From an uncultured Actinomycetes bacterium (GTDB lineage Bacteria > Actinomycetota > Actinomycetes > Nanopelagicales > Nanopelagicaceae): a stretch of DNA of 54,899 nt. A program made the position numbers and the translations under genes. The DNA lies in NCBI GenBank assembly GCA_903873185.1, contig CAIQNN010000051.1, positions 1 through 54,899 of the forward strand. Reading direction: 5' to 3'. This document shows, in pieces, positions 1-9,568 of the stretch (its first letter is position 1; each line of letters begins with the position of its first letter). The notes beneath the pieces are model-generated. The model saw only the letters and a program-made list of their open reading frames with translations. It was not told the DNA's origin and searched no databases.

Positions 1-2
1 CG

Positions 3-125
3 TATCTCGTACTAGCCGAGGGTGCGGTTCGAAAACTGCCTGCGCCTGCGATCTTTTTCGGCATCTTTGCCTTTGCCACGCTCTCACTCTTGCTCTACTT
101 CGTTCTTCGACTAGACCGGGATTAA
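3..125 (+). CDS. C-terminal end of a membrane protein (partial)
   Basis: The frame is open from the window edge to TAA at 123-125 and gives about 40 residues. They contain one clear hydrophobic segment (AIFFGIFAFATLSLLLYFVL) followed by a short charged end (RLDRD), so the last transmembrane helix leaves a small tail, probably cytoplasmic. The family cannot be named from this fragment. Its stop overlaps the proposed start of nadD, so the two are probably co-transcribed. Confidence 0.6.
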   Translation, partial: YLVLAEGAVRKLPAPAIFFGIFAFATLSLLLYFVLRLDRD

Positions 126-714
126 AACGATCTCCAAAGGCCAGCGACGGGTAGGAATTCTCGGCGGCACTTTCGACCCCATTCATCGAGGCCATCTTCA
201 TATTCTTGAAGCAGTGGCGAATCGTTTTGAGCAGATTTTGGTTATCCCATCAGGGCAACCATGGTTGCGAGCAGAGCCGCCAGTTGCAAGCGGAGCCGAT
301 CGACTAGAAATGTGCAGCAAGGCGCTCGACGATCTTCCCAGTGAACTACAAGAAGTTGTAGCGCTGACGGATATCGAGATTCAGCGCTCCGGACCAACTT
401 ACGCAATTGAAACAGTTTCCCAATTAAAGGCGTTCTTTCCGGGCGATCAATTTACTTTGATACTCGGCAGTGATGCTGCGGCAACTTTTGATCAATGGCA
501 TCGTGCGAAAGATTTACGAACCATCGCCGAAATCTTGGTAGTGCGTCGTCCAGGCCAGGCAAAGTCCAAGTTTGCCGAAGTCGAAATTGACGCGATTGAT
601 ATATCGGCAACGCAAATTCGAGCATTACTTGAAAGTGGCGAAGATGTTTCGCCATATATTTCCAATTCGGTTCTAACCTATATAAAAGAGCGAGGCCTGT
701 ATGGCAGCAAGTGA
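121..714 (+). CDS. nadD: Nicotinate-nucleotide adenylyltransferase (NadD), start codon non-canonical
   Basis: NadD joins nicotinate mononucleotide and ATP to give deamido-NAD in NAD synthesis. The nucleotidyltransferase signature GGTFDPIHRGH, which contains the HxGH ATP site, is encoded at 163-195. The C-terminal ISATQIR motif near 601-621 matches the ISSTxxR signature of the family. The first ATG/GTG/TTG in frame is GTG at 214, which lies downstream of the catalytic signature and would give a dead enzyme. The frame is open back to a stop at 112-114 and has no standard start. The best guess is ATT at 121, overlapping the upstream TAA; it gives about 197 aa, the usual family length. ATC at 130 is an alternative. 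The end overlaps rsfS by 14 bases. Confidence 0.9.
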   Translation: MKTISKGQRRVGILGGTFDPIHRGHLHILEAVANRFEQILVIPSGQPWLRAEPPVASGADRLEMCSKALDDLPSELQEVVALTDIEIQRSGPTYAIETVSQLKAFFPGDQFTLILGSDAAATFDQWHRAKDLRTIAEILVVRRPGQAKSKFAEVEIDAIDISATQIRALLESGEDVSPYISNSVLTYIKERGLYGSK

Positions 715-1063
715 GCAAGTTAAGAAGATCACCGAGATCGCAGCACAGGCAATTGCCGACAAGCTGGGGTATGACATTGTCGCTCTGGATATGACGGAAC
801 AACTTCTATTATCGGAAGTTTTTCTGATTGCAACTGGTGCAAATGAGCGCCAAGTCGATGCCATCGCGGAAGCAGTCTTTGAGAAACTGGCAGCCTTTGG
901 CGAGAAGCCGGTTCGCAAAGAGGGTAAAGGCCAGTGGCTGTTATTGGATTACTCGGATCTAGTAGTTCACATTCAAACTGAAGAACTTCGGGGCTATTAC
1001 ATGCTTGATCGCCTTTGGAATGATTGCGCTCGAATTCCGTTAGATATTGAAGAAACTCGCTAG
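701..1063 (+). CDS. rsfS: Ribosomal silencing factor RsfS (YbeB/Iojap family)
   Basis: RsfS binds ribosomal protein L14 on the 50S subunit and blocks subunit joining when nutrients run low. The 120-aa protein is a complete single DUF143 domain. Characteristic parts are visible: the LGYDIVALDM opening strand, FLIATGANERQVDAIA, the GQWLLLDYSDLVVHI core, and the RGYYMLDRLW end. It starts inside nadD in another frame, and the nadD-rsfS pairing is conserved across bacteria. Translation is probably coupled to nadD. Confidence 0.95.
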   Translation: MAASEQVKKITEIAAQAIADKLGYDIVALDMTEQLLLSEVFLIATGANERQVDAIAEAVFEKLAAFGEKPVRKEGKGQWLLLDYSDLVVHIQTEELRGYYMLDRLWNDCARIPLDIEETR

Positions 1064-1081
1064 TCAGCGGATCGTCAATAA

Positions 1082-1732
1082 ATGAGTTCTAATCCCAAGC
1101 CGAGAATCCTGCTGTGGCGCCACGGTCAAACTGATTGGAATATCGAGAACCGATTCCAAGGTCACTCGGACATTCCGCTAAATAAAGTTGGTCACTGGCA
1201 GGCGGCACATGCTGCAAAGATTTTGGCGGGCATGAACCCCACCAAAATTGTCTGCAGTGATTTAATTCGAGCCAAGGAGACCGCTGCTGCGCTGTCAGCA
1301 GTGACGGGGCTCCAAATAGAGATCGACCCCGAATTGCGCGAAACCAATGGCGGCAATTGGGAAGGTCAAACTGGTCACGAGAATCGAGCGGCGGATAGTT
1401 CTAGATTTCTAGGTTGGTTGGCTGGGAGCGATGAGCCAGCTGGTGAAACGGGTGAGCGACGAAGTGAAGTGGCCATTCGCGGCGTTCGAGCAATTTCACG
1501 AGCGATAGAAGGTGCCTCGGGACTGATTGTGATTGTCACCCACGGCGGTACCACGAGATCCATATTGGGAAAGCTGTTAAATCTTCCGGTAACTCAATGG
1601 GGGGTGCTCGGCGGACTTTCGAACGCCTCTTGGTCGATCCTAGAACCTGATTTCATCGGCGGCTGGACCCTGGTGGAACACAATTCGGGATCCATCCCAG
1701 AACCGCTGTTTGGCAACGAGAGCACTGAGTGA
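1082..1732 (+). CDS. Histidine phosphatase family protein (phosphoglycerate-mutase-like)
   Basis: This 216-aa protein belongs to the histidine phosphatase superfamily. The catalytic RHG motif is at residues 13-15 (WRHGQTDWN). The second conserved His is in VTHGGTTRSILG, and the GNWEGQ segment carries the usual acidic region. In Actinobacteria a gene like this commonly follows nadD-rsfS and is annotated as phosphoglycerate mutase or GpgP-like phosphatase. The true substrate (phosphoglycerate, glucosyl-phosphoglycerate or another phosphoester) cannot be read from the sequence. It begins 18 bases after rsfS, so an operon is likely. Confidence 0.85.
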   Translation: MSSNPKPRILLWRHGQTDWNIENRFQGHSDIPLNKVGHWQAAHAAKILAGMNPTKIVCSDLIRAKETAAALSAVTGLQIEIDPELRETNGGNWEGQTGHENRAADSSRFLGWLAGSDEPAGETGERRSEVAIRGVRAISRAIEGASGLIVIVTHGGTTRSILGKLLNLPVTQWGVLGGLSNASWSILEPDFIGGWTLVEHNSGSIPEPLFGNESTE

Positions 1733-1759
1733 GATAAGGTCTGACCCGTAAGAAAAGAC

Positions 1760-1832
1760 GGGGCTGTGGCGCAGCTGGTAGCGCACTTGCATGGCATGCA
1801 AGGGGTCAGGGGTTCAAATCCCCTCAGCTCCA
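1760..1832 (+). tRNA. tRNA-Ala (anticodon GGC)
   Basis: A 73-base cloverleaf. The acceptor arms are GGGGCTG and CAGCTCC, with discriminator A at 1832. The anticodon stem CTTGC/GCAAG encloses the loop ATGGCAT, which gives anticodon GGC (reads GCC). The T arm is AGGGG-TTCAAAT-CCCCT. The 3' CCA is not encoded. An SDR gene begins only 7 bases beyond the tRNA end. Confidence 0.97.
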
Positions 1833-1839
1833 CGTAGAT

Positions 1840-2796
1840 ATGGATCGGAAGGTTATGACAACTCAGTATGCGATTCCCGCCGGTTGGGATGTCGCTGATA
1901 TTCCAGATTTAACGGGAAAGCGCTACCTAATCACTGGTGGAACGAGCGGCTTGGGCCGGGCATCAGCCTTGGAGTTAGCCCGTCATGGCGCTGATGTGAC
2001 CATTACGGCGCGCAGCGCCGAAAAAGGAGCGCGCGCGATCTCTGAGATTGGCCGAGCTAATTTTTTGGAAATGGATTTAACAGATCTAGCCAGCGTTAGA
2101 GCAGCGGCAGCTTCAATCACTACCGGTTTCGATGTTGTCATTCTCAATGCCGGTGTAATGGCAACCCCGTTAAAATCAACAAAAGATGGTTTTGAGCTGC
2201 AGATGGGCACAAATCACCTGGGTCATTTTGCCTTTGCGGGATTGATAAAAGATTTCATTAAAGAGCGCCTAGTAGTTATGACCAGCCAAGCGCATCGCAT
2301 GGGCGGGTTTGATTCTGGCTCGCTGGAAGATATCCGTGGCCGTTGCATCGGCGCTGGAAGTTACTCACCGTGGTCGGCATACGGCGCCAGTAAATTGGCG
2401 AATCTGCTCTTTGTTGCCCATCTAGAACGGCTTCGCATTATTAACGGCTGGAGTTTTATCCCTTTGGCGGCACACCCAGGGTATGCAAACACCAATTTGC
2501 AATCAGTTGGCCCGGTCATGCGCGGCAATTTATTGCAAGAACGTTTTATAAATATTGGCAATCGAGTGATGGCCCAGAGCGCCGAAAGTGGCGCTCGCCC
2601 TGGGCTATGCGCTGCGACTTTCCCGGGATTGATCGGGGCTTCGTACTTAGGGCCCGATGGATTTATGGAGATGCGTGGTCACCCAAAACTAACGCGCGGG
2701 CGAGCGATTGCTTATGACCAAACACTTGCAGCCAACCTTTGGCAGGTTAGTGAAGAGTTAACCGGCGTGAAGTGGGAGGATGCTCCTCATGCATGA
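1840..2796 (+). CDS. Short-chain dehydrogenase/reductase
   Basis: A Rossmann-fold NAD(P)-dependent oxidoreductase of 318 aa. The nucleotide-binding motif TGGTSGLG is at residues 32-39, NAGVM follows the fourth strand, and the catalytic YGASK is present with an upstream Ser in VVMTSQAHR. The form resembles the retinol dehydrogenase/protochlorophyllide reductase-like branch, which is longer than FabG; the substrate is unknown. Two starts are possible: ATG 1840, 7 bases after tRNA-Ala, or ATG 1855 ([10 protein letters not shown]), which has GGAAGG just before it but too close for ideal spacing. The 3' end overlaps leuS by 8 bases. Confidence 0.88.
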   Translation: MDRKVMTTQYAIPAGWDVADIPDLTGKRYLITGGTSGLGRASALELARHGADVTITARSAEKGARAISEIGRANFLEMDLTDLASVRAAAASITTGFDVVILNAGVMATPLKSTKDGFELQMGTNHLGHFAFAGLIKDFIKERLVVMTSQAHRMGGFDSGSLEDIRGRCIGAGSYSPWSAYGASKLANLLFVAHLERLRIINGWSFIPLAAHPGYANTNLQSVGPVMRGNLLQERFINIGNRVMAQSAESGARPGLCAATFPGLIGASYLGPDGFMEMRGHPKLTRGRAIAYDQTLAANLWQVSEELTGVKWEDAPHA

Positions 2797-5245
2797 GGCT
2801 TATGACATCCACGGCGTCCAGGCTAAATGGCTGCCGATTTGGGATGAGCTAACGCCATTTCGATCCGGCAGTGCTGACGACGCTCGGCCAAAGAAGTATG
2901 TCTTAGATATGTTCCCCTACCCATCGGGTGATTTACATATGGGCCATGCCGAGGCCTACGCGCTAGGTGATGTGATTGCACGTTACTGGATTCAAAAAGG
3001 TTTCAACGTTATGCACCCAATCGGTTGGGACTCATTTGGGTTGCCGGCAGAGAATGCGGCAATCAAGCGTGGAGTAGACCCGCGCGCTTGGACCTATGAA
3101 AATATTGCGATTCATAAAGCCTCTATGCGCCGTTATGCCTGTTCCTTTGACTGGGATCGCGTGCTTCACACGAGCGACCCCGAGTACTACAAATGGAATC
3201 AGTGGCTCTTTCTTGAACTTTACAAAAAGGGTTTGGCGTATCGTAAAGATTCTGCAGTGAACTGGTGCCCAACCGATCAAACGGTATTGGCCAATGAGCA
3301 AGTTGTTGCTGGGCTCTGTGAACGTTGTGATACCCCAGTAACAAAGAAGAAATTGAATCAGTGGTACTTGAAGATTACTGACTATGCCGATCGCTTATTA
3401 GTTGACATGGATCAGCTCGAAGGTAATTGGCCCGAGAAGGTCATGTTGATGCAGCGCAACTGGATCGGCCGATCTAGCGGCGCCGAAGTTTCCTTTGTAA
3501 TTGAGGCTCGCGCCGAACCGATCGTGGTTTACACCACCAGGCCAGACACTTTGTACGGCGTGACATTTATGGTTGTCGCCGCTGACAGCGAGCTAGCTGC
3601 AGAACTGGTTGCCGGTTCTGAGATTGAACCAGAGTTCAAGGCTTACGTTGACGGCGTTAAAGCTGCATCAGATATTGATCGTTTAGCAACGGATCGACCA
3701 AAGACTGGCATCTTCCTAAATCGATATGCTATAAACCCAGTAAATGGGGAGCGACTACAAATCTGGGCGAGCGATTATGTACTTTCCGATTATGGAACCG
3801 GCGCAATCATGGCTGTGCCTGGGCATGATCAACGCGACTTAGATTTTGCCAGAGCGATGAAACTTCCAGTTGTCGTTGTATTGGATACTGGCGAAGAAGA
3901 TCCAAATCAAACTGGTATTGCAACGGCAGGTGAAGGCACTCTCATTAATTCGGGCTCATTAAATGGGCTAAGTAAAACCGATGCCATCACCAAGATCACC
4001 GCTGAATTAGTGGAAAAAGGTTTAGGCAAGAGCGCTAAAAATTATCGCTTACGTGACTGGTTAATTTCTCGTCAGCGCTTTTGGGGTACTCCAATTCCAA
4101 TCATTCATTGCGATTCATGCGGGGAAGTTCCGGTCCCGCAAGATCAACTTCCAGTTCGCCTACCTGATGCCGCTGGCTTAGATCTGAAACCAAAAGGTTC
4201 ATCACCGCTTGGGGCGGCGCAAGATTGGGTTAATGTTTCCTGTCCTAAATGTGGAGCGCCAGCAAAGCGCGATGCCGACACCATGGATACTTTCTTTGAC
4301 TCATCTTGGTATTTCCTTCGCTACACCAATCCTTTTGATGACGTGAAAGCGTTTGATGCCGAACTAGTCAATCAGTGGCTTCCGGTTGATCAATATGTCG
4401 GCGGTGTAACACATGCAATCTTGCACTTGCTTTACTCCCGTTTTTTCACCAAAGTGCTATTTGATATAGGGTTATTGAACTTTACGGAACCATTTACTCG
4501 GTTGCTAAACCAAGGCATGGTTTTGATGGATGGCTCGGCAATGAGCAAATCTCGTGGAAACTTGGTAACGCTTTCTGAGCAGTTGGATATGCATGGTGTT
4601 GATGCAGTCCGACTATCACTGGTTTTTGCTGGGCCACCAGAAGATGATGTGGACTGGGCTGATGTTTCACCGACTGGCTCGCTAAAGTTTTTAAACCGAG
4701 CTTGGCGAATTTCCGGCGACATCACCAGCGAGCCTGGGGTGGATTTTACAACCGGAGAGCTTTCGCTTCGAAAGGTAACGCATAAAGCGCTCCACGATAT
4801 TGGTTTCGCCGTCGAATCATTCCGATTCAATGTCGCTGTTGCTCGAATCATGGAATTGGTCAATGCAACTCGTAAAGCTATCGATAGTGGCTGCGGTCCG
4901 AAGGATCCGGCAGCGCGAGAAGCTGCAGAAACAATTGCAATTGCGCTCTCTTTGGTTGCGCCATATACCGCCGAAGAAATGTGGGAACGCTTGGGCCATA
5001 AACCAGCGATCGCAAAAGCAGGTTGGCCAACACTCGATGAATCGTTACTTGAAGCTGACGCAGTTACGGCAATCCTTCAGATCAACGGAAAGATTAAGGA
5101 TCGAATCGAAGTTTCTCCTTCAATCTCCGAATCTGAACTCGAGAAATTAGCCTTTGCAAATTCTGAGATTTCATCAGCAATTGCCGGGGCAACCATTTTG
5201 AAGGTTATTGTTCGAGCGCCAAAGCTCGTCAACATCGTCTTGTAA
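2789..5245 (+). CDS. leuS: Leucyl-tRNA synthetase
   Basis: Charges tRNA-Leu with leucine. This class I synthetase has its HIGH motif as HMGH at residues 50-53 and its KMSKS motif as MSKS at 585-588. The CP1 editing domain is present ([24 protein letters not shown]), as are the zinc-type Cys pairs (CERC, and CDSC...CPKC). The length of 818 aa is complete. I chose ATG 2789 over ATG 2780 because GGGAGG at 2774-2779 lies 9 bases before 2789 but abuts 2780. The start lies inside the SDR gene (8-base overlap), which suggests translational coupling. Confidence 0.97.
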   Translation: MHEAYDIHGVQAKWLPIWDELTPFRSGSADDARPKKYVLDMFPYPSGDLHMGHAEAYALGDVIARYWIQKGFNVMHPIGWDSFGLPAENAAIKRGVDPRAWTYENIAIHKASMRRYACSFDWDRVLHTSDPEYYKWNQWLFLELYKKGLAYRKDSAVNWCPTDQTVLANEQVVAGLCERCDTPVTKKKLNQWYLKITDYADRLLVDMDQLEGNWPEKVMLMQRNWIGRSSGAEVSFVIEARAEPIVVYTTRPDTLYGVTFMVVAADSELAAELVAGSEIEPEFKAYVDGVKAASDIDRLATDRPKTGIFLNRYAINPVNGERLQIWASDYVLSDYGTGAIMAVPGHDQRDLDFARAMKLPVVVVLDTGEEDPNQTGIATAGEGTLINSGSLNGLSKTDAITKITAELVEKGLGKSAKNYRLRDWLISRQRFWGTPIPIIHCDSCGEVPVPQDQLPVRLPDAAGLDLKPKGSSPLGAAQDWVNVSCPKCGAPAKRDADTMDTFFDSSWYFLRYTNPFDDVKAFDAELVNQWLPVDQYVGGVTHAILHLLYSRFFTKVLFDIGLLNFTEPFTRLLNQGMVLMDGSAMSKSRGNLVTLSEQLDMHGVDAVRLSLVFAGPPEDDVDWADVSPTGSLKFLNRAWRISGDITSEPGVDFTTGELSLRKVTHKALHDIGFAVESFRFNVAVARIMELVNATRKAIDSGCGPKDPAAREAAETIAIALSLVAPYTAEEMWERLGHKPAIAKAGWPTLDESLLEADAVTAILQINGKIKDRIEVSPSISESELEKLAFANSEISSAIAGATILKVIVRAPKLVNIVL

Positions 5246-5290
5246 TTCACAAGCTCTAAGCGATGGCGTAATTTCCGCTGTTGTAGGAAT

Positions 5291-5296
5291 TACCTT
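5291..5296 (+). promoter_or_regulatory. -10 hexamer TACCTT, leaderless-type start of comEA
   Basis: TACCTT fits TANNNT and is followed by 6 bases and the GTG start at 5303. No Shine-Dalgarno sequence precedes the start. This spacing places transcription initiation on the start codon. Confidence 0.5.
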
Positions 5297-5302
5297 TCGC
5301 GG

Positions 5303-5923
5303 GTGAACCTTCCCGAGCTTGTCGATATAACTTCCTCGCAACGCAGAGGGTTGGCAATTCTCGCTAGTTCGGTGCTGCTTTTGGGCGCCTTCTATCTCTA
5401 CCTTGGACAGGGCAGGGCAATTGAGAGCGCCTCGGCCAATACCCCGCCAGAAATTGGCCAACTGATCACGCCATCGCCATCACCCAGCCCGACACTTCTC
5501 TTAGTTATAGATGTTGCTGGTCGGGTGAAGCGCCCCGGCGTGTATTCGCTTCCGTTTAACTCTCGGGCGATCGATGCAATTAAGGCTGCTGGTGGTGCCC
5601 TACCGGGCGTGGATTTAAGCGATATCAATTTGGCACAACTGGTGGTTGACGGGGAACAAATTTTGGTCGGGCGCATAGTTCCCTCACCAGTCACTAAAAC
5701 TAATTCAAAGAGCAAATTGCCTTCCAGCACTGGGATCATTCCGATCAACTCAGCTACTGCCGCAGAATTGGACTCGCTGCCTGGTATCGGCCCAGTAATC
5801 GCGAAACGAATCATTGATTATCGGATGAAGAACGGGCCCTTCACCTCACTCGATCAATTGCGGAAAGTTTCCGGAATGGGTGCCGCCAAATATCAGGTGA
5901 TCAAATCTCATCTAAGACTTTAG
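5303..5923 (+). CDS. comEA: ComEA family DNA-binding competence protein
   Basis: A membrane-anchored DNA receptor for natural transformation, 206 aa. An N-terminal membrane segment lies at about residues 15-35. A short Pro/Ser-rich linker follows, then a SLBB-type domain (about 69-118, DVAGRVKRPGVYSLP) and a C-terminal helix-hairpin-helix pair (INSATAAELDSLPGIGPVIAKRIIDYR ... LRKVSGMGAAKYQVI). It sits directly upstream of comEC, the usual pairing. No pilus or ComFA genes occur in the window, so whether the cell is competent cannot be judged here. Confidence 0.93.
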   Translation: MNLPELVDITSSQRRGLAILASSVLLLGAFYLYLGQGRAIESASANTPPEIGQLITPSPSPSPTLLLVIDVAGRVKRPGVYSLPFNSRAIDAIKAAGGALPGVDLSDINLAQLVVDGEQILVGRIVPSPVTKTNSKSKLPSSTGIIPINSATAAELDSLPGIGPVIAKRIIDYRMKNGPFTSLDQLRKVSGMGAAKYQVIKSHLRL

Positions 5924-5949
5924 GAAATAAATCTGAGCCCTCTTATCTG

Positions 5950-8208
5950 TTGCTAGGCATCGGCATGGGTTTGTGGTTAGGTTCGGCGGCTTCGCTGTGG
6001 CAGAGTTTTTGGATTCTTGCTTTAACGATTGTTTTGATGGGGTTTACCTATAACTTCTATCGGAACTTGACGTTGGTCCTTTTGCTTGCGATAGCTACTG
6101 GTGCAATCGGAATGGCGTTCAGAGAGGTAGCGCTCTCCAGAAACTTGGTCAGCCTTGCCGCCAAAGATCACAGTCAAGGATCGATCACGGCGTTGCTGCT
6201 AACTGATCTCCACCAAGGAAGTGCCAAGGTTATTGGCTCTCATTTACGAGCTGGTAATTATTCGGCACTAGTTAAAACTGCAACCGTGAAGATCGCCGAA
6301 CGCGAGTATCGAATTCGCCTCCCGCTTCGGCTAATCAGCCGAAGTCCGATTGCAGCGATCCCAGGAGATCACCTGTTTTGTAATGGGCAATTTCTCTTGG
6401 GCACCGAACGTAAAGTTGCAGCGCTATTTTCAATCACGGGAAAATGTCAGATTCGCCGGAGTAAAAATCCACTTGATCTAATTACTTCTCAAATTCGAAC
6501 GACCTTTCGTGCGCAAGCCAGAGTTATCCCGGGTGATGCCGGAGCTTTAATCCCAGGATTAGTTCTGGGGGATACCACTCTCGAGAGTTCTGCCTTCGCA
6601 ACCCAGATGCGCCGGACTGGGCTGACTCACTTGACCGCCGTAAGCGGTGAAAATTTCGCCATTATTGCCGCTTTTCTTGCCTTCTTATTGCAATGGATAA
6701 TTCCGAGGTTACGGATCCGATTGCTTATAACAGCGGTCTTTTTGCTTGGGTTTATTTTTCTGGTTCGACCTTCGCCTTCGGTAATGCGTGCCTGTGTGAT
6801 GACAGCGGTTCTGTTATTCGCAAAAGCTAAGGGGGAACGCAGTTCCCCGCTACCGGCGCTGGGGTTAGCGATTTCAGTCTTGTTGGTAGTTGATCCATTC
6901 CAAGCGGTAGATCCGGGATTCTCACTTTCAGTCGGCGCAACTGCCGGAATTTTGCTATTTTCGCCAAAATTAATCGCGACGTTAGAGCCGACCTTGGGTC
7001 GCTGGTCGGAGAGTATTGCGATTCCCTTGTCGGCGACGTTGGCCTGTTCGCCAATAATAATCGCCCTCTCTGGTCAGCTCTCGCTGGTAACGCTGCCTGC
7101 CAATCTGCTAGCTGCTGGCGCGGTAGCTCCAATAACCATCCTGGGATTGATCGCGGCGCTGCTTCCATTTATTAGTCATCCATTGCTTATCGCCGACTCA
7201 CCTTTTGCCAAGTGGATTGCGTTAATTGCCCACAAGGGGGCTGCGATGCCATTACTGCTGCTGCCCAAGAGTGCGTACGGAATTCTGATTGGAATCACAC
7301 TGGGAGTATTCCTTTTGCGCAGATCGTTCAAGCTTTTAATTGCAGCCGGAGCGCTGTTGGCGCTTTTGATCTGGTCGCCGGTCACCGTTTGGCCTGGTCG
7401 CAATTGGGTATTTGTAAATTGCAATGTGGGGCAAGGCGATGGTGCCGTGATCAATTTAGGAAACCACTCGGCAATTGTGATTGACACGGGACCAACGCCG
7501 GCGTTAATTGACGAATGCCTATCTGCACTTCAAATTCGCACGGTGTCACTCTTGGTGCTAACCCATTTCCACGCCGATCACGTGATGGGATTGGCAGGAG
7601 TTTTGCATCGGCGCAAAGTTGGTGCAGCATGGATAACGAATTTGGCAGAACCAGCTATTGAGTATCAAGAGACAATGCAGTTGTTGCATGCGATCCCAAC
7701 CATAAAAGTTCACCAAGGTGAGAAGATTTCGTTAGCTGAGATATCAAGCGGTCGAACTTACGGCGATATCAATATCTTGTGGCCAAAGCTCTTGCCAACC
7801 GAGTTAGCCAACCTCCCAGGGGATGGCTCAAAAGTTAATAACGCGAGCATCGCGCTTTTGATAAATATCAATGGAATGAAGATTTTTGCCGGCGGCGATA
7901 TTGAACCTCCCGCTCAAGAACTCATCGCAACTTCTAAATTGCTACCGGTGGTTGACATCTTGAAAGTTAGCCATCACGGCTCGGCATATCAATATTTGCC
8001 GCTGCTCGATCAATTGCGCCCGAAAATCGCGGTGATCAGCGTCGGGGCTGGTAATTCCTATGGCCACCCGGCGCTAACCACGCTCAGTGCGTTAAAGGCC
8101 CGAGCAATTCCTACCTACCGAACTGACGTTGATGGCGCGATTGCCGTTGACTCCTCCTTTAAGATCAGGGTTCTAAAGAAGGATTGGTGGCGGATCTCGT
8201 GGGGTTAG
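5950..8208 (+). CDS. comEC: ComEC/Rec2 family DNA internalisation protein
   Basis: The inner-membrane channel that takes up single-stranded DNA. The 752-aa protein has many hydrophobic segments. The competence domain includes HLTAVSGENFAIIAAF and RPSPSVMRACVMT. A C-terminal metallo-beta-lactamase-like domain carries H539-x-H541-x-D543-H544 (THFHADHVMG) and VSHHGS. The start is taken as TTG 5950, because the region between comEA and this point offers no ATG or GTG in frame; a slightly earlier start is possible. Its end overlaps the start of holA. Confidence 0.93.
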   Translation: MLGIGMGLWLGSAASLWQSFWILALTIVLMGFTYNFYRNLTLVLLLAIATGAIGMAFREVALSRNLVSLAAKDHSQGSITALLLTDLHQGSAKVIGSHLRAGNYSALVKTATVKIAEREYRIRLPLRLISRSPIAAIPGDHLFCNGQFLLGTERKVAALFSITGKCQIRRSKNPLDLITSQIRTTFRAQARVIPGDAGALIPGLVLGDTTLESSAFATQMRRTGLTHLTAVSGENFAIIAAFLAFLLQWIIPRLRIRLLITAVFLLGFIFLVRPSPSVMRACVMTAVLLFAKAKGERSSPLPALGLAISVLLVVDPFQAVDPGFSLSVGATAGILLFSPKLIATLEPTLGRWSESIAIPLSATLACSPIIIALSGQLSLVTLPANLLAAGAVAPITILGLIAALLPFISHPLLIADSPFAKWIALIAHKGAAMPLLLLPKSAYGILIGITLGVFLLRRSFKLLIAAGALLALLIWSPVTVWPGRNWVFVNCNVGQGDGAVINLGNHSAIVIDTGPTPALIDECLSALQIRTVSLLVLTHFHADHVMGLAGVLHRRKVGAAWITNLAEPAIEYQETMQLLHAIPTIKVHQGEKISLAEISSGRTYGDINILWPKLLPTELANLPGDGSKVNNASIALLININGMKIFAGGDIEPPAQELIATSKLLPVVDILKVSHHGSAYQYLPLLDQLRPKIAVISVGAGNSYGHPALTTLSALKARAIPTYRTDVDGAIAVDSSFKIRVLKKDWWRISWG

Positions 8209-9140
8209 TGCTTTTACTCGGAGCGGAATCGCTCTTGGCTGACCGTGCGATCTCTGGCCTGTTATCAAAACGCCCTGGCGCGCAATCCACAACTATTGAA
8301 GGTAGCGAATCAGAGATTGGTGCGATCACCGATGCATTGGCGCCTTCGCTCTTCGGCGAGGAGCGAGTAGTTGTTGTTCGAGAACTACAAGAGCTTATTG
8401 CTGAACAACAAGAAGAGATCACCAGCTATTTGGAATCACCTGATGACCAAGTAACCCTGGTTCTGTGGCATAAGGGCGGAGTAAAAGGGAAAGCTCTTCT
8501 CGATAAAATAAAGAAGTTGAACCCAGAAATTATTCCTTGTGAAGCAATAAAGAAAGAGAGCGAGAAGCTCGAATTCGTGCAACGCGAATTCACCAGACTT
8601 GGGCGCAAGATCGCTCCAAGTGCGATTCAAAAGTTGGTCGACGCGCTCGGAAGTGACCTGCGGGAGTTGGGCGGAGCTGCTTCCCAACTCGCTTCGGATG
8701 TGGTCGGGGGCAAGCTCATCGATGAAAGCGATGTGGCTCGTTACTACCAAGGTCGGATTGAGACGACAGGGTTTGACGTGGCCGATGCCACCCTCGATGG
8801 CAAGACTGATGCGGCGCTCATTGCCCTTCGCAATGCCCTCGACACTGGGGTCGACCCAGTTCTTGTAATCAGCGCCATCGCTGGTTCGCTTCGAACCCTG
8901 GCTAAGGTCTCTGGTGCCAGTCGGGGATTAAAGTCCTTTGATCTAGCCTCGAGCCTGGGACTTCCACCTTGGCAGATCGAGAAGGCTCGTCGCCAATTAG
9001 GTGGATGGAGTCCGCTTACGCTTGCGGCGGCAGTGGTAACGATTGCCCAGGCGGATGCCGATATAAAAGGGGCGGCAGCCGATCCCGGCTATGCGCTCGA
9101 GCGAGCGATCATTCAAATCACACGGGCGCGGGTCAAATAG
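8187..9140 (+). CDS. holA: DNA polymerase III delta subunit
   Basis: HolA is the clamp-loader subunit that opens the beta sliding clamp. The 317-aa protein begins with LLLGAESLLADRAISGLL, matching the start of domain 1. It continues through the AAA+ like region (WHKGGVKGKALLDKI) to the helical C-terminal collar. The gene starts within the last codons of comEC. GTG 8187 is preferred; TTG 8184 is directly against the AAGAAGGA sequence. The comEA-comEC-holA-rpsT order is common in Gram-positive bacteria. Confidence 0.93.
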   Translation: MADLVGLVLLLGAESLLADRAISGLLSKRPGAQSTTIEGSESEIGAITDALAPSLFGEERVVVVRELQELIAEQQEEITSYLESPDDQVTLVLWHKGGVKGKALLDKIKKLNPEIIPCEAIKKESEKLEFVQREFTRLGRKIAPSAIQKLVDALGSDLRELGGAASQLASDVVGGKLIDESDVARYYQGRIETTGFDVADATLDGKTDAALIALRNALDTGVDPVLVISAIAGSLRTLAKVSGASRGLKSFDLASSLGLPPWQIEKARRQLGGWSPLTLAAAVVTIAQADADIKGAAADPGYALERAIIQITRARVK

Positions 9141-9276
9141 CTCGATTTTGCTCGGTTTGAGCCCGAGGCGCTTGGACTGGTAACCTTTCGCGCTTGGGCC
9201 GGCTTTACTCTGGCTCGAACTCTTAGTTCAACCCAATTTCGGGGATCTTTTAGATCATGGAAGAAAGTAGTTTGAA

Positions 9277-9546
9277 GTGGCAAATATCAAGTCGCAGATT
9301 AAGCGTATCAAGACGAATGAGAAGGCCCAGGATCGAAATAAGGCTGCCCGCTCATCCATCAAGACTGCGATCCGCCGTTTCCGCGATGCTCTAACCGGTG
9401 GCGATGCCAAGGTGATTGCTGACGAACTTCGACTAGCTTCCAAGCAACTAGATACCGCGGTTAGCAAAGGCGTAATGCATGCCAACGCAGCAGCAAACCG
9501 TAAGTCAGCTATGGCCAAGCAGGCCAATAAAGCTGTCGTTCGTTAA
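9277..9546 (+). CDS. rpsT: 30S ribosomal protein S20
   Basis: An 89-aa basic helical protein that binds 16S rRNA early in 30S assembly. The family opening [18 protein letters not shown] is clear, and it ends in the usual Ala/Lys-rich helix ([14 protein letters not shown]). GTG start, with GGAAGAAAG about 12 bases upstream. It has its own 136-base upstream region (9141-9276), which holds a small hairpin of CTCGG/CCGAG type and presumably the promoter. Confidence 0.97.
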   Translation: MANIKSQIKRIKTNEKAQDRNKAARSSIKTAIRRFRDALTGGDAKVIADELRLASKQLDTAVSKGVMHANAAANRKSAMAKQANKAVVR

Positions 9547-9568
9547 TTTCCTCGTTTAACAAAAGTTC

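Noticed and set aside
5255-5297. Hairpin GTAATT/AATTAC after leuS as terminator
   Set aside because: The stem is short with a bulge, lacks a T tract, and its right arm overlaps the comEA -10 site. Probably incidental.
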